Origin: Oxytricha trifallax
Lineage: Eukaryota; Ciliophora; Spirotrichea; Sporadotrichida; Oxytrichidae
Reading direction: 5' to 3'
DNA: 64,000 nt
NCBI GenBank assembly: GCA_000711775.1
Contig: ARYC01000386.1
Location: forward strand, 93,685 to 157,684
Of this stretch, positions 1 to 13,206 are shown in pieces; position 1 is the first letter of the stretch, and every line of letters starts with the position of its first letter. A program made the position numbers and the translations under genes. Under the pieces are notes generated by a model, which did no database searches, had not been told where the DNA came from, and was given only the letters and a program-made list of their open reading frames with translations.

Positions 1-68
1 TTAGATTGGGATTTATATGAATTCATTTATTGTGAAGTCAATAAATTTCATCAATTAATATTTATATT

Positions 69-990
69 TGTTCTGACCAAGAACCAAGACACCCTCCTAT
101 CCCTCCCCTCAACTAAGACCCCCTCACTCTATTGTAATTTTTTCATAAACTTATTTTTACTAAAAATAAATTTCTTGCCTTGAGGGTCATTTTAACTATT
201 ATAAATATTACTTGATATGTTAACCACGTCTTGATATGTTAAACCACGTCTATCAACTTTTTAAAATCTATACTCCCATAGGAAATAATTATAATAACAT
301 TCCTTTTGACTTTATTAGTGTTGAAATGATTTTCATTTATAGACAATAATATTATAAAAATTTTTATATAAATTAAATCACTTCCTTTAGACAAAATTTT
401 AAGAATTAATTAATATAATTTTTCCAATTATTTTTTTTCAACTTTTCATTTCTTTCCTAATACTTGTAAGAAATTTTTACTTTATTTAGTTCATTATTAA
501 TAAAAGATTTTTTGTATATATTAGTTTTGTGAAAGTTCTAAATAATTTCTTATAGATTAAATTACCATTAAAATACATTAATTAATAAGGTTTTATTACT
601 TAAGAACTAAATAAAGTAAAAATTTCTTACAAGTATGAGGAAAGAAATGAAAAGTTGAAAAAAAATAATTGGAAAAATTATATTAATTAATTCTTAAAAT
701 TTTGTCTAAAGGAAGTGATTTAAGTTATATAAAAATTTTTATAATATTATTGTCTATAAATGAAAATCATTTCAACACTAATAAAGTCAAAAGGAATGTT
801 ATTATAATTATTTCCTATGGGAGTATAGATTTTAAAAAGTTGATAGACGTGGTTTAACATATCAAGACGTGGTTAACATATCAAGTAATATTTATAATAG
901 TTAAAATGACCCTCAAGGCAAGAAATTTATTTTTAGTAAAAATAAGTTTATGAAAAAATTACAATAAAGTGAGGGGGAAAGGTCAGAACA
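69..990. mobile_element. Foldback element, TGTTCTGACC family, copy 1
   Basis: The two halves are near-perfect inverted complements (for example the stretch around 180-330 recurs inverted at 790-930), with the turn near 540-560. It starts with TGTTCTGACC at 69 and ends with GGTCAGAACA at 990. The left tip carries an extra C-rich stretch (about 80-125) that the right tip lacks. The flanks are TATATT (63-68) and TATTTT (991-996), compatible with an imperfect 6-bp target duplication. No open frame is seen inside. This is a non-autonomous foldback/MITE-type element; what mobilises it is not visible. Confidence 0.9.
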
Positions 991-1916
991 TATTTTTTTA
1001 TAGAAATAATGCCCTTATTGTTTCATTCAACCAGATTAAAAATACAAAAATGATAGTGTTCCATTGGTTGAGAAGTTTAAGTAAACCCAACATTTTTTTT
1101 ATAATTGAATTAAATAAATTATAAAAATATAATATCAGGACTAATCTTTTATTATTTATAGCAATAATTGTTTAATATTTATAAACAAAATTAATAATCG
1201 ATTACATATATAAATGAACATTAATACATTAATATATTTATAATAACATAAAAAAACAATAAAGATATTTTACTATAAATATTAAAAACACAAAAGGGGA
1301 TTTATTATTGTACCATTTTTTATGGACTGCATAATTTCCATTAAGATCAATCTGATAAATCTGCAATCGATGATATATAAAAGGTAGTCTAGGCTTTAGC
1401 AAACCACTTTTGGAGATAAGGTTTAAGATCAGTGAATTTAACTAGAAATTTCAGAGAATGGCATATATTAGCCACTATTGATTTTAAATAATATGATCCA
1501 AAATGGAAAAATGAGTTCAAAAATTATTCCGAAACAAATGGGGTTAACAAACATTTGGGAGGTTACAATCTTAATTATTTTTATTTTTAAATTACATAAA
1601 ATTAAATTTAATTTATTATATAATATTATTATATTGAATGGTATAAATGAGAGCAAATAAATTTAAATAATAATATAATGCTTTAATTAACTATTTCTAA
1701 AATAAAATTATTATAGACGTAGTGATGGCCCATGCTAGGGGAAAACACAAAATCTAAAAATCAAAACAAATTATAGATATGTTGTTTAATAATCAGTAAT
1801 AAATAAGAGTGATTTATAAATATCCGTTAAGATAATGAGATTTGTTTTGATTAACGTTTCTGCCATTTAATCCTGGATTTTACTAAGAACTCTGAAGCAC
1901 TAAGCATGGGTCCCGG
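991..1916. other. AT-rich intergenic stretch
   Basis: No frame with coding character was found with either TAA/TAG as stops or as Gln. It separates the first foldback element from the first TBE-like transposon. Two short complementary ORFs around 1470-1660 are low-complexity and look fortuitous. Confidence 0.5.
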
Positions 1917-2109
1917 CAATAAAAACTTCAAAACCCCTAAAGTTGTTTGATTGCGTTTTGATTGTTCAAAGTAGACTCTTAAAGAATACTAAAATACTGT
2001 TTAAAAGGGGTTTATGTATGGGTTTTTAGTTTAAATACTAGTAATTTAAGTGAGTATAACAAGCGAGTTTATAAATTTTATATAATCATAGGCTTAAATC
2101 ATGAAGCAG

Positions 2110-3560
2110 TGTTTTGAATTTTATCTTTCTTAGCAATTACTAGATTATATCTATTGAAACTTAATTATTTTAGCTTGGTATGATTATGGCATAGAATGCA
2201 AACTCTCTAAGTCCTCAAGAAACCTTTTACTTGTCAAATGTTGCTTGATTCTTTGCTTTGAATCTCTTTCATTCTTGCAGCTAAAGTAATTGTTTCTTGG
2301 CATATCACTCTCTATAATTATTGCTGCTAGTGCCCAAATAACCGATACAGTGCCTTCTTCTCTCCAATCTTCTCTTTTTAAGAAATGAACTGGAGTACCT
2401 ATTATATTTCTTATTGCAGAGGCCTTTACTCTTTGTGACTAATTTAAATCCATAATGAATATTCTCAGTAGCTGATAATCAATCATAGTAATTTATGATT
2501 TTTAAGTCTCTATAACACAACCAATTTTGTGAAGTTCTTTGATTCATTCAGCAATTTGACTACAATTGACAAGTTCCAAATGGAATATTTTTTGCTAATG
2601 AGAAGAATGCTCTTAAGAGGCAAAAATTTTATGAATTTAGGCATATTAACTAGCTTGATGATATTTTATTTTGAAAAAATCATATAGTCTTTAGGCTTCC
2701 CATACTAGAAATGACTTACATAAATTTTTATCTAATTAAATATTTGAAAGGATGTACATTATAAGCATTTTAGTCATCAATAATGATTCTCTTTTATTTT
2801 TTATCCTCTAGAGTGAGATATCTTCTTGGCAAGAATTTAAGTCAATATTTTGAATATGGGAATCTTTGTAGCCTCTATTTTTAAACTATATCTCATTGAT
2901 ATCAGAGACTGGAATGTTGTTAAATGCTTTCTTCATTTTAACTTACTTCTAGATTTCAGCTCTAAGAGACTTCACTTGGTTTATTAATCTACTTTTTAGA
3001 GGAATAAATTCCCTGTCGGTTCATGAATAAAGTTAAAAACTTTGATTATACTTTTTCTCTAAGTGAATTTTGAAGTCTCTTGTATGAGAATATGGCTTCT
3101 TACGAAACTCAAAGACATACATCCATCATTTTTTTATCTTTGAGATTTAATCTTACCATATAGTTGTGTATAACTCTCAAATATCTCTTATAAGTTGACT
3201 TTTTAGGGAAAACTTTATTTCATTTTTGTATTAATTGTCAATTTTTGGTAGAAATCATAATGCTCTATGGAGGTTAATTTGCAATGATTCTATGATATCA
3301 TCTTGCTTAACTTATATTTAAATCTCAAAGCTAAACTGCTCAAAATTGTCATAAGTAGGCTCAGACTTAGAACAATCGTGTCTGGTCCCTACTTTTCTTG
3401 GTTTCTGGAATGATAGTTTTTATTCACATTACCCAAGGAATGTGCCTTTCAAAAAAATTTAACTCTCATTTTTGTTTTCTGGTTTAATTGATTCTAATGT
3501 TTAAAGATTCCTTAAAATACTTTAATGGTGGAGTATAAGATACTATGGTAAATTCTTTTC
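2110..3560 (-). pseudogene. TBE 57 kDa-type gene remnant (element A)
   Basis: Minus-strand coding traces occur when TAA/TAG are read as Gln, for instance a Lys/Arg/Gln-rich frame around 2180-2290. I could not find an intact frame. The assignment rests on position: it lies next to the inverted end and diverges from the 22 kDa-type gene, as in element B, where kinase motifs identify this gene. In Oxytricha TBEs the 57 kDa protein combines zinc-finger and kinase-like parts. Limits are approximate. Confidence 0.45.
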
Positions 3561-3732
3561 TGAGAGAAAGGTTTATTAAATCTTCAAAAAGGTAGTAACT
3601 TGACATTATAAATACTAACATTGTACTTTTTTATAATTAAAATACTACTAATGAAGTTTATTATCTTTACGAGTCATAAAAATTAAGTTGAAGTTAATTT
3701 GGAGGTAAAGTTTTTAAAAAATTTTCAATTTA

Positions 3733-3840
3733 ATACGCTCCTAATTAAGATTGAATCTAAAAAATCTAACTACAAATAAAGATCCAACTTAATTTGGAGG
3801 ACTTTCTAAAATAATTTAATATTATAAGGAGCAATTAATG
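3733..3840. promoter_or_regulatory. TBE intergenic motif between divergent genes (element A)
   Basis: The motif GCTCCTAATTAAG (about 3734-3746) and a related AAGGAGCAATTAA (about 3826-3838) lie between the divergent 57 kDa-type and 22 kDa-type remnants. The same motif occurs three times, as GTACTTAATTAGGAGC, at the matching place in element B. Shared position in two diverged copies suggests a promoter-linked element; this is inference. Confidence 0.4.
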
Positions 3841-3974
3841 GAGATAGTTAGATAAAAATTGAATCAATCTGTGAAATTTGGACAAATTTTTGAAGTTTTT
3901 TTTTTCCACATATTTTTTCAAGGCAAACTTCCAAAAGGTCCTCCATATTTAGTAGAGTAAGATTTTAATAAGCT

Positions 3975-4518
3975 TAGAATGGATATCCATACTTTTAAAT
4001 TTCATTAATATCTATCGAAAAAAGAAGCAAGATGGAGTCTACAATTTATTCAATGAAGAGAATTTAACCTCAAGATTTAATAGGAAAATTTCGAAGTAAA
4101 GAGGACCTTTATATAAACTTGGATTGGCAAATTGAGTTTCTGACTAATTCTAATATATTAACCATAGTTAGATTGTTCTTAGCAAGCCAGGAAGGACCAA
4201 TAATTTCATTCTAAAAGCAATGCTAAGCGAATTGAAAAAAAGCTTTAAAACTAATGAAATAAAGAAGATTGAGATTCCTAACTACCCTGAAATATTAGTT
4301 ATATATCTCTATAATGATGTTTTGAGTGATCCATATGTTGCTCTCTACCTCCTATCAAAACTGCAACTCTCTAATAAATTGTCAGGGAGTATTTTTTTCT
4401 TTGGCGTTCTTGCAACTCTGAAACCAGAGTACTTAAATGAATTTATTGAAGAAGCTCACAAGAAACGTAATAAATTGTCTCTTGAAAAAAAAGAAGCAGG
4501 GACTTAAAATTAGTGACT
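3975..4518 (+). pseudogene. TBE 22 kDa-type gene remnant (element A)
   Basis: The best-kept piece runs from 4220 to TGA at 4516-4518 and reads MLSELKKSFKTNEIKKIEIP, then NYPEI, LYND and FGVLATLKPEYLNE. The corresponding minus-strand frame in element B has NYPEI, LYDD and FGMLATIKGDYLKE, so the two are homologous. An upstream piece (about 4115-4215) continues the protein in another frame, implying a frameshift near 4215. The function of the TBE 22 kDa protein is unknown to me. Confidence 0.6.
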
Positions 4519-4669
4519 TCTGGGAGTAGGAATTTCAGAATCATCCATTAATCTCAAGTAAGCTTACTTTTTTAGCATTTTAGAAAACCTGGAACTAATT
4601 TTTATTTGATGAAAAAGCGCATCAAATTAAACAGACAGAGAAATTCTCAAGCAAAGTATGAATTGAGTA

Positions 4670-5640
4670 AATACAAATTATTTATATACACATATTCTCC
4701 ATTCTCTTGCGCACACTTTGCTTTATCATCGCTGACTCTTTTAGCAGAACTCTAAATAAAATCTAATGTATCTGTTTTCAAGTCTAGCATCAAGTGGTAG
4801 AGTAGAAGCTTCTTGTAGTGGCCTTACAATAACCTCCAATATAATTCAATTCCATTAAAGCTGAAGATAGTAGGGAACATTAAATACAGGTGTTATGTCT
4901 AATCTTTCATATTCCTTCCTTGTCTTTAGATTTATGGACAAATAACTATCTACAAGCAGAATAATCACTTCATTAGCAAAATTGTCTATAAGTTATAATA
5001 TAACTTTTATAATACTCATTTCTTTTTAGAGAGGGTGGATAAATAAGTTTCGATTTCATTATCCTCGCTTATTCTACCAAGTATAGCCTGAGTTTAGCTT
5101 AAACCTTTTAATCATATACTTCTATATTGCTGTACCTTTTATACCATGACATTGATATGAAGGTATTAAAGTGAATAATGCTTTATCAGCGTATATAAAC
5201 TTTTTTTTCATGCTCTTAAACCCTCTGCATTTAATCGAATTTATAGTTTAAATTAGTCTTATAAAATTGAACATTAAAGTCAATCACTCTCTTCATCTGA
5301 TTGATGTGTTTTCTAATATATATTCCATTATTTTATATATGTTAGCTTTAAACTTAGCAGAAATATGCTATGAAGCTCAAGAATTTGCCGATAAAACATC
5401 AAAGCTCCCTAAAAAGTGCAAAAGAATAATGAGCTGAGTGTTCAAGATTCTTATCATTAATAAGGTAATCAATGTGATAGCTGCTAAAAATTTGAAAAAT
5501 CTCTTAGGCTTAGAATAAAGATGATACCTTTTTAAATTCAATGCTAATTGACATTGGGACCTAATAGTACATAGAGATTTATGGGCAGCCTTGCTATTGA
5601 TGTATAATTAAGAATAAATTTCAGTTGATCACCATATTAT
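4670..5640 (-). pseudogene. TBE transposase remnant (element A)
   Basis: The minus strand has EVIILLVDSYLSINLKTRKEY (around 4975-4915), then DITPVFNVPY, FNGIELYW (around 4840), GHYKKLLLYHLM and SSAKRV. These align block by block with the transposase at 62969-64000 (VDNLSVHKTKETRKSYEQL, FNVPYSPLFNGIEFYW, GHYKKLLLYHLM, SSAKRV). The second catalytic Asp and the final Glu are kept, but the frame is broken near 4870 and the N-terminal half is poorly preserved. Confidence 0.75.
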
Positions 5641-6004
5641 TTACATCAATAACGCAACTTAATTAGTAAATCTATTTACTCACCGTCATACACAGACCCC
5701 AAAACTCGCATATAATAACTTAAATAACTAATATTTAAATATTAAACCCTTACCCTATTTAAATCCTAATAAAGTATGCACTATTGTTGTGGGATATTTA
5801 TTATAGAGTTTTTATACCTGAAATGCTGAAAAAGATACTAAAAAACCAATATGGCTTTAAAATATTTTTCGTTTTTTAAAAATCAAGTCTTACTGCAGCA
5901 TAATATGTAGTCTCTTTCCTTTTACTTTTTGACAGTCAAATAATATTACTTTCATTTTATAGTTTCTAAACGATTTTCGATAATGGATAAAATTATAAAT
6001 ATTT

Positions 6005-6491
6005 GGGGGGGGAGTTTCCTGACAAGAGGGAAGTTTCCTGTCAAGTAAATATTTTTAATATATAATTTTTATTAGTTAAATATAAAATATTTTAATTAAT
6101 TATTTTTTACTCATTAAATTGCTAAAGGTTAATTTAAACATTTTTTAAGAATTAAATTGATAAATTGGAATTATTTTCTAATATCATTATTTGAGATATA
6201 GAACCATATTTTTATTATTATTCTTACTAAAATTTTGAAAAACTAATGTAAAATATGATGAATATTAATGAAAATATTGTTCAACATGAAGTAGATCTTG
6301 TAATACTTTAAGATTGATAGGTTAAATTGTTGAATTAAAAATATGTGAAAATCAAAGAAGGTGTTTATAGTGATTAAAAATAATAATTCCATAAGAAAAA
6401 TAAATTAAAAAAAATAATAATTTTCTTGTTAGGAAACTTCCCTAAAATTTTTTTTTTATCATAAACCTTGACAGGAAACTTCCCCCCCCCC
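6005..6491. mobile_element. G-tipped MITE, copy M1
   Basis: It begins with a G run followed by AGTTTCCTGACAAG and ends with CTTGACAGGAAACTTCC plus a C run, so the tips are inverted repeats. AATATTT flanks both sides, a likely target duplication. The interior is closely related to the copy at 36825-37295 over most of its length. No ORF. Confidence 0.85.
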
Positions 6492-6712
6492 AATATTTAT
6501 TTAACTTCATGATTAAAAATTTAAATTTAATTTAAAAATACCTCATAAAACTTAAAGAAAGTTAGGCATATTAGGGAGTGGAATTTTGAATTACCAAATA
6601 TATAAATTCTTAACCCATTAAAAACTAATTTGTAAATTTAATTTTTTTTAAAGAATTTATTAATAAATATTTATAGTTCTCTTTAATTGTATTAAGAAAA
6701 TATTTTTAATAT

Positions 6713-7672
6713 ATTAAGCGAGTATAATTAAAATGTGGAGACTGTTAAAATAAAATCAAAAAAGAGATCTAATATAATTATGATCATCTCAATATACAAG
6801 AGTTAGGATCTAACAGTCACTAGTTTGAATTATGTTTGAGTAGGTCCTTATTTAAATTTTATTAACTAATCAACTAACTAAAAATGGAACTTTTGCTTTT
6901 TTATCATCTTTTCTGATTTATTTTATTTTTGTTCATCGATCAAGCAGATGCTTTAGCTGATCTTCAAGTTTTTTCATAATTTTCATAGATATCTTCAGGA
7001 TATCTTCCTCAAATAGTTTAAAGTGTGGAGAGTGTGGAGTGTGTGGAGTCCAGCATCCACAAAAACAGTAGTAATAGCACTAATATTCTCAAAATCAAGC
7101 ATTATTGTGAGTCTGGTTAAAATTCTAGAGAATTTAAAAATTTTAGATCTCTGATTTTATTTTCTTTGTTTTCATCAACATCATCTTTAACATCATCTTC
7201 AACATTAAGCATCACATCTATGAATTTTAGAAAAACAAGATGTTTTTGAAAAAATCCCAGACTCATAATAATGCTTGATTTTGAGAATATTAGTGCTATT
7301 ACTACTGTTTTTGTGGATGCTGGACTCCACACACTCCACACTCTCCACACTTTAAATTTTTTGAGGAAGATTTTCTGAAGATACCCTGAAGATATCTGTG
7401 AAAATAATGAGGAAACTTGAAGATCAGCTACAGCATCTACTTGATCGATGAACAAAAATAAAATAAATCAGAAAAGATGATAAAAAAGCAAAAATTCCAT
7501 TTTTAGTTAGTTGATAAGTTGATAAAATTTAAATAAGGATCTTCTCAAACATAATTCAAACTAGTGACTGTTAGATCCTAACTCGTGTATATTGAGATGA
7601 TCATAATTATATTTGATCTCTTTTTTGATATTATTTTAACAGTCTCCACATTTTAATTATAATCGCTTAATA
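6713..7672. mobile_element. Foldback element with ATTAAGCGA ends
   Basis: A long inverted repeat starts ATTAAGCGAGTATAATTAAA on the left and ends with its complement around 7650-7670. AATAT lies on both outer sides. The arms contain unusual GTGTGGAGAGTGTGGAGTG-type repeats (left about 7025-7055, mirrored at about 7320-7350). Open frames on the arms (for example minus 7117-7455) exist only because the arm is repeat-like, and I do not call them genes. Confidence 0.85.
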
Positions 7673-7736
7673 ATATAAATTATTCAAAATTTTACCTAAA
7701 AAATATATTTTATGGGATTCTATTTTAATTATTAAT

Positions 7737-8596
7737 TGTTCTGACCGATACCTGACCCCCCGTACCCCCCCGCACCCCCTTAAATATCCTATTACATATA
7801 AAATTTTTTTATCCTTCGGGTCTAAATCGAATTTCCTTCTTTGACATCTCGAAATCATAAATATGTTTTTATTTATAAAATTTCATAATTTTATCAAAAT
7901 TTATTATTCTATCTTAATGCCTTATTAGATTTGATTTTGAAGTTTTGACAAGTTTCACAATGTTTTTCAACTTTTTTTGCCTATCCTTTGTGAAAAATAT
8001 ATTAAAAATATTAATATTTAATTTATAATTAATTTTATTGACTGCAATAAACAAATTTTATTCTTAAAACTTTTTCGCTTAAATTAACTTCATTCGACTT
8101 AATTCCAAGAAAAAGTATGATTAATTTTTCAAATTTCAAAATTTTATAATTTTTTCCATTAACAATTATTTAATATTGATTATTTTGAAATTTAAAAAAT
8201 TAATCATACTTTTTCTTGGAATTAAGTCGAATGAAGTTAATTAAAGCGAAAAAGTTTTAAGAATAAAATTTGTTTATTGTAGTCAATAAAATTAATTATA
8301 AATTAAATATTAATATTTTTAATATATTTTTCACAAAGGATAGGCAAAAAAAGTTGAAAAACATTGTGAAACTTGTCAAAACTTCAAAATCAAATCTAAT
8401 AAGGCATTAAGATAGAATAATAAATTTTGATAAAATTATGAAATTTTATAAATAAAAACATATTTATGATTTCGAGATGTCAAAGAAGGAAATTCGATTT
8501 AGACCCGAAGGATAAAAAAATTTTATATGTAATAGGATATTTAAGGGGTGCGGGGGGGTACGGGGGGGTACGGGGGGTCAGGTATCGGTCAGAACA
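7737..8596. mobile_element. Foldback element, TGTTCTGACC family, copy 2
   Basis: Almost perfect palindrome of 860 bp with the turn near 8165. Ends are TGTTCTGACCGATACCTGAC and the complement. ATTAAT occurs immediately outside on both sides (7731-7736 and 8597-8602), a clean 6-bp target duplication. The tips are C-rich on the left and G-rich on the right. Confidence 0.93.
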
Positions 8597-11500
8597 ATTA
8601 ATTATTAGATTAATAAAAGTTGCTTATAAATGAATCGTATATTTAAATTTTACTTGATATATTTTATTAAAATACCGATTTTCTATTTTAAAATAAAGAA
8701 AAATATACAATTGAGTTTCTTTATGTTTTATTATATTTTCAATTCATAGACTGCATTATTCGATTTGTTTATTTTTTCCCTAATAATATTATATTATTGT
8801 AGGAAAGTATAAGAATTTAGATTAATATAAAATATGAAATTTAATATTTAGTAATGTTTGGCAGTTTAAAATGATAAATTAAAAAATCTTGGGTTAATTA
8901 CAATCTAGATTGAACTCAGATACATTTTAAAGGTTCGATTATATTAAATTGTGATTTCATTAAATTTAACTTTTCTTAACTTGATATTAAAAATTGTTTC
9001 TAAGATTGTAAATTCAGTATATTTACACTTAATAGAATTTAACCTTGAAAGACTAAATTAGAAATTTTATTTTTTTACAAATTTTTAATTCATTACTCTT
9101 CTACTATAACTGATTCTCTAAAATAAATATAATTTTTTCCTTAATTTTTTGTGTTTTCAATTCAATTTTATATCAAATAAAAATTTCTTTTCGAAAACTT
9201 AGTTTCCAATTTGAATTCTGTGGATTTGATTTCACTCCCTTTGAATATTTTTTGGAAACATAATTGAATTTTAAACACTAGTATTCCTCGGTCTTTGGTA
9301 AATAAAGTAATCCAGATTTTGATTTAATTAAAAGTGAGATACCTTCATTGAAAACTATTATAAATTATTTGTTTAATCCCTATTGGAATTTTAAGTTGAA
9401 AGTATTTTTAATTATTATTTTAAAAGAAAATTAACAAAGATATATAATCTCGATTTTGGCAAAATTTATCAAATAATATTAAAATTAATCAATAATCATT
9501 TTATTTTAATAAAAAACTTTATTAAAATATATTTCAGGACATTTAAATAGACCTAAATTTTGATTTTGAGTTTATATTAACTGATTTGAACAAAATAACG
9601 ATTGTTTTATTTATTTTTAACACTTTCCTAATTTTTGTTACTATATTAATTTATAAATAATAATAAAATAAAAATGTTATTAGGTTTTATATTATCTAAG
9701 TAAAAGTTAGATGAGATATATGAAAACAAGTTAAAGCTAGGATCCCATTTATTAGAGGTGTCAAGACTAAATTAATCGTAAACACATTTAAATAACTTTT
9801 AAATAAATTGGATAGTTTTTATATTAATTTATGAATTACCTATAATATTTTATTGAAAATTGAAGTTTTGTAAATTTTTAAAATCAAGTAATTACTTTAT
9901 GATAAATTTTAAGGTTAAAATGTCTGATTTTTGATATCCTAACTTATGGGAAACTATTTACTGAGGAGGGAATAGACCACCTATATTTGATGGAAGAATT
10001 TGACTAACTTAAACATTAACAAAGGTTTTTCATGGATCATTACAAAAGATTTTTCTAGATATATGTTTAGAATTAAAACGAAATAGAATTAAAAAAACAG
10101 CTTTAAAAATTAAGTGTCAGTCATAAAGTCAAGTTTTATAATTATTAAACTATAAGCTTATTATAAGCAAATTATGATAAAAATGAATATAAAAAATTCT
10201 ATTCTAAGCTTAAAATTAAAATTTGTCTTTTTAACGAAAAATTCTATCATTAAAAAAGATATTAAATATTAAATTTATAATCTATCAATCCCACTTCTCA
10301 ATAAATTATTATGTTTAATCACTTTAACAAGGGATTAAACATTTTTCATTAAGCATGTGAATATGAGTTAAATTCTTAATAATTTAATATAATATAATTT
10401 TTTTAAAAATATTTTTTTATTAAATTTTGTCCACTGACATGATTTAACTTTAATTTTTAGTTAAACCCTATATACAGAAAATAAAAAATTTATTTATTAT
10501 AATTAACTGAGATATATCAAATGAGTTTTTATCAGAATTAGATTTTATTTACTTTACATTAAATTTATTAGAAAAGATATATTATAACATTTTGATATCC
10601 AAAAAATGCCTTAAATTTCCGTAAATCAATTATGAACTGTAAATAATTTAAAATTATTTTTAACAGTTTACTTGTTAAAAGCATTAAATGAAATATTCAA
10701 TTCTTTTATTTTTTAAATTAATTAAAATTTTATTTATAATAATACAATTTTTATTAAGAATATTCAAATATCAATTTATTCAATTATCATCAAAAAGAAT
10801 TTATCATTAAGTTATTACAATAAATCTTTATAACTACTATTTAAAAATTTAAATCTTAAGAGTTTCAAAACTAATATAAATTATGTTTTTAAATATTCTT
10901 AAGTTTTTCTATTTTACACATAAGTATCTTAATTGGTTAGATGATAAAGAATTGTTTCCTAGAGATTATATAAGAAAAAATATATGTAGAGCAGTCGAGG
11001 AGAGAATTGACTAGTTTAGTCGATAACAGGTTCTAGATATTTAAAATAATTTATCTATAATAGTCAGCAAAATAGAGTTAAAAATTTGAAGAAATAATAT
11101 CATAATAAAAAGAAGATAAAAAAATATCTAAATATTGGTAAATTAAAATCTAGAAATTAAAATGCAAACATTAAAAATAACCAAACTTATTATGCAAACT
11201 TAATTTTGCTAATCTTTAAAATCAAGCAATTTAAGTGTCATAATAGAAATTTTGATTTTCTATTATCTTGATCCTTAATTAAAACGAAGAACCTTAGTAT
11301 AAGAACAATAGTATATTAGAAATGAAGGTATTTTTTTAAGAATATAAAAAAAATAATAGGAAAAAGTCTCGTTTTTAAGAGAATTATATTATGAAATTAA
11401 GTTCTTGAATTATAATGAATCAATCAATCATAAAAATCCTGCTTTATCTGACCTTTAAAAAAAATTTTCAAATAAATTTTTTAAAAAATCAGAAAAAAAT

Positions 11501-11969
11501 TATATTATTAGAAATAATTTACAATATAAATTATTTATATTACATAGTGTTAGTAAGTCAATATTTGAAAATATTGATACTTTAGTAAAGTTTAAATTTT
11601 TTCATATTTTTATATTAAATTAATTTTATTATTTGAATTTAAAAGCTAATTTATATAAATTATCCTTGTTTTAATTTTTATTACTAAGGTGTAAAGATCT
11701 ATAATTCTTTATAGTTATAAATTAATTTATAATATTTAATAAAAAAATTTTTTTTAGATATCTTTGAAGGTCTTTCACTTGCTTAATTTGGTAGTTAAAA
11801 AATTTTGAATTCTCTTATGTAACGAATTTATGAATGCATTGATCAAGATTTGAACAAGCTCGAGTAAATAGACTGGCTTACTTTGAAAGTAATTTTGACA
11901 TTCATAATATGTTATTTTATGTATTAGTATATGACTTTTACGTAAATGAAATCTTTAATAGAGTAAATA
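8597..11969. other. AT-rich stretch without supported genes
   Basis: About 3.4 kb of very AT-rich sequence. I found no frame with biased composition, no recognisable motif and no clear inverted repeat. Confidence 0.5.
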
Positions 11970-12385
11970 TTGTAGGAATACATTCGATTTGGGAAAATGA
12001 ATTTAAATTAAATTAATTAAATATTAAAATCATGGCAGTTATCAAAACCAAAGTGACTTAAAATTGAAAAATAAATGGATTCTACGGTAGATCCCGCAAT
12101 TTTAGCTGGACTTTACTATTGCCAATATTCTTGAATCATTCCAGGAAGCGAGATATTTTGGTTTTGAGCTAACTCCCAAAAATAATATAATGGGTTTTTC
12201 TCGCTTGGGCGATGAGATAAATTCATTACAGCAATAACAACCACCATCTCATTTTTAATGCGTTATCCAAAGAGTATAATATTGTCATGGTTTGCAGACA
12301 TTTTCCAAAAACATAACTGAAGGTAATTAATAATTAATTAATTTTAATTTTAATTAATTTTCCCAAATCGAATGTATTCCTACAA
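11970..12385. mobile_element. TA-flanked MITE, copy A
   Basis: Ends are TTGTAGGAATACATTCGATT and its complement, with TA on both outer sides (11968-11969 and 12386-12387). This matches the TA target preference of Tc1/mariner-type elements. The second copy at 21076-21491 is very similar through the whole interior, including the region outside the inverted tips. Confidence 0.88.
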
Positions 12386-12651
12386 TACATAAAATAATAT
12401 AATTAAATTAATATAATATATATTTTATTTACATATTTTTGATGATTTTTATGATATTTGTATTAGAAAATGAAAATTTAAATTATCACCAAAAACATAT
12501 GAATTTATCGATAAGGATATTTATGTAAAAATTATTGATGTGGTTTCCAAAAAGATTTGGAAAAATTTAGATAATTGTAATTTCGGGTAGTATTCAAAAT
12601 GCTTTATCAATATGGAATCTATTTAGATACTATTTAGATCCTTAAATCTTT

Positions 12652-13206
12652 TAATTAGCTAAAATATAATATTTTTGGTGAATAAATTAATCTAATAAAC
12701 TTTGTAAATGCTAGATTTTAAATATTAAAAGAAATGCATAAATATGGGTACTCTGCCGAGATTTTAATATATAAACCTACTTTGCGTTAGATTAACTTAA
12801 TTATATTAATTAAATAAAATAAAAATACTCTTATTTTTTAATTACTTTTTACTAAGAATGCATTATATAATTATAATATATATTTTTAAATTTTCACTAA
12901 GATTTTATTTCTTAATTGCGCAGCATAATTTAAAGATTTTTAGTTTTTAAATTAAATAATTGATTTACTCACCATATTATTTATCACTTTTTTATTTAAT
13001 GCATTCTTAGTAAAAAGTAATGCAAAATTATAGTATATTTATTTTATTTAATTAATATAATTAAAGTACTCTAACGCAAAATAGGTTTATATATAAAAAT
13101 CTAGGCAGTGTACCTAGACTTATATATTTATTTCAATATTAAAATCTAGCATTAACAAAGTTTTTTAGATTAATTTATTCACCAAAAATAATCTATTTTA
13201 ATTAAA
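12652..13206. repeat. Degenerate foldback palindrome
   Basis: The left segment containing TTTTTGGTGAATAAATTAAT and AATGCTAGATTTTAA recurs inverted at about 13135-13200, and ACTTTTTACTAAGAATGCATT (about 12846) pairs with its complement near 13000. The arms are less similar than in the other foldbacks, so this is an older copy or a different family. Confidence 0.75.

Larger units (their letters stand above)
1917..5870. mobile_element. TBE-like transposon A (decayed, nearly full length)
   Basis: About 3.9 kb, close to the roughly 4.1 kb known for telomere-bearing elements (TBEs) of Oxytricha. The left end has a C4A4-like tip (CAAAACCCC at 1929). A diverged inverted repeat pairs about 1985-2065 with about 5700-5790. 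Inside are remains of the three TBE genes: 57 kDa-type on the minus strand, 22 kDa-type on the plus strand, transposase on the minus strand. All carry frameshifts or TGA stops, so the copy is dead. The exact outer borders are uncertain by some tens of bases. Confidence 0.75.

Noticed and set aside
7117-7858. Protein-coding genes on the foldback arms (minus-strand frames of 112 and 63 residues)
   Set aside because: They lie in foldback arms whose mirror copies carry different interruptions, and their composition is repeat-like.
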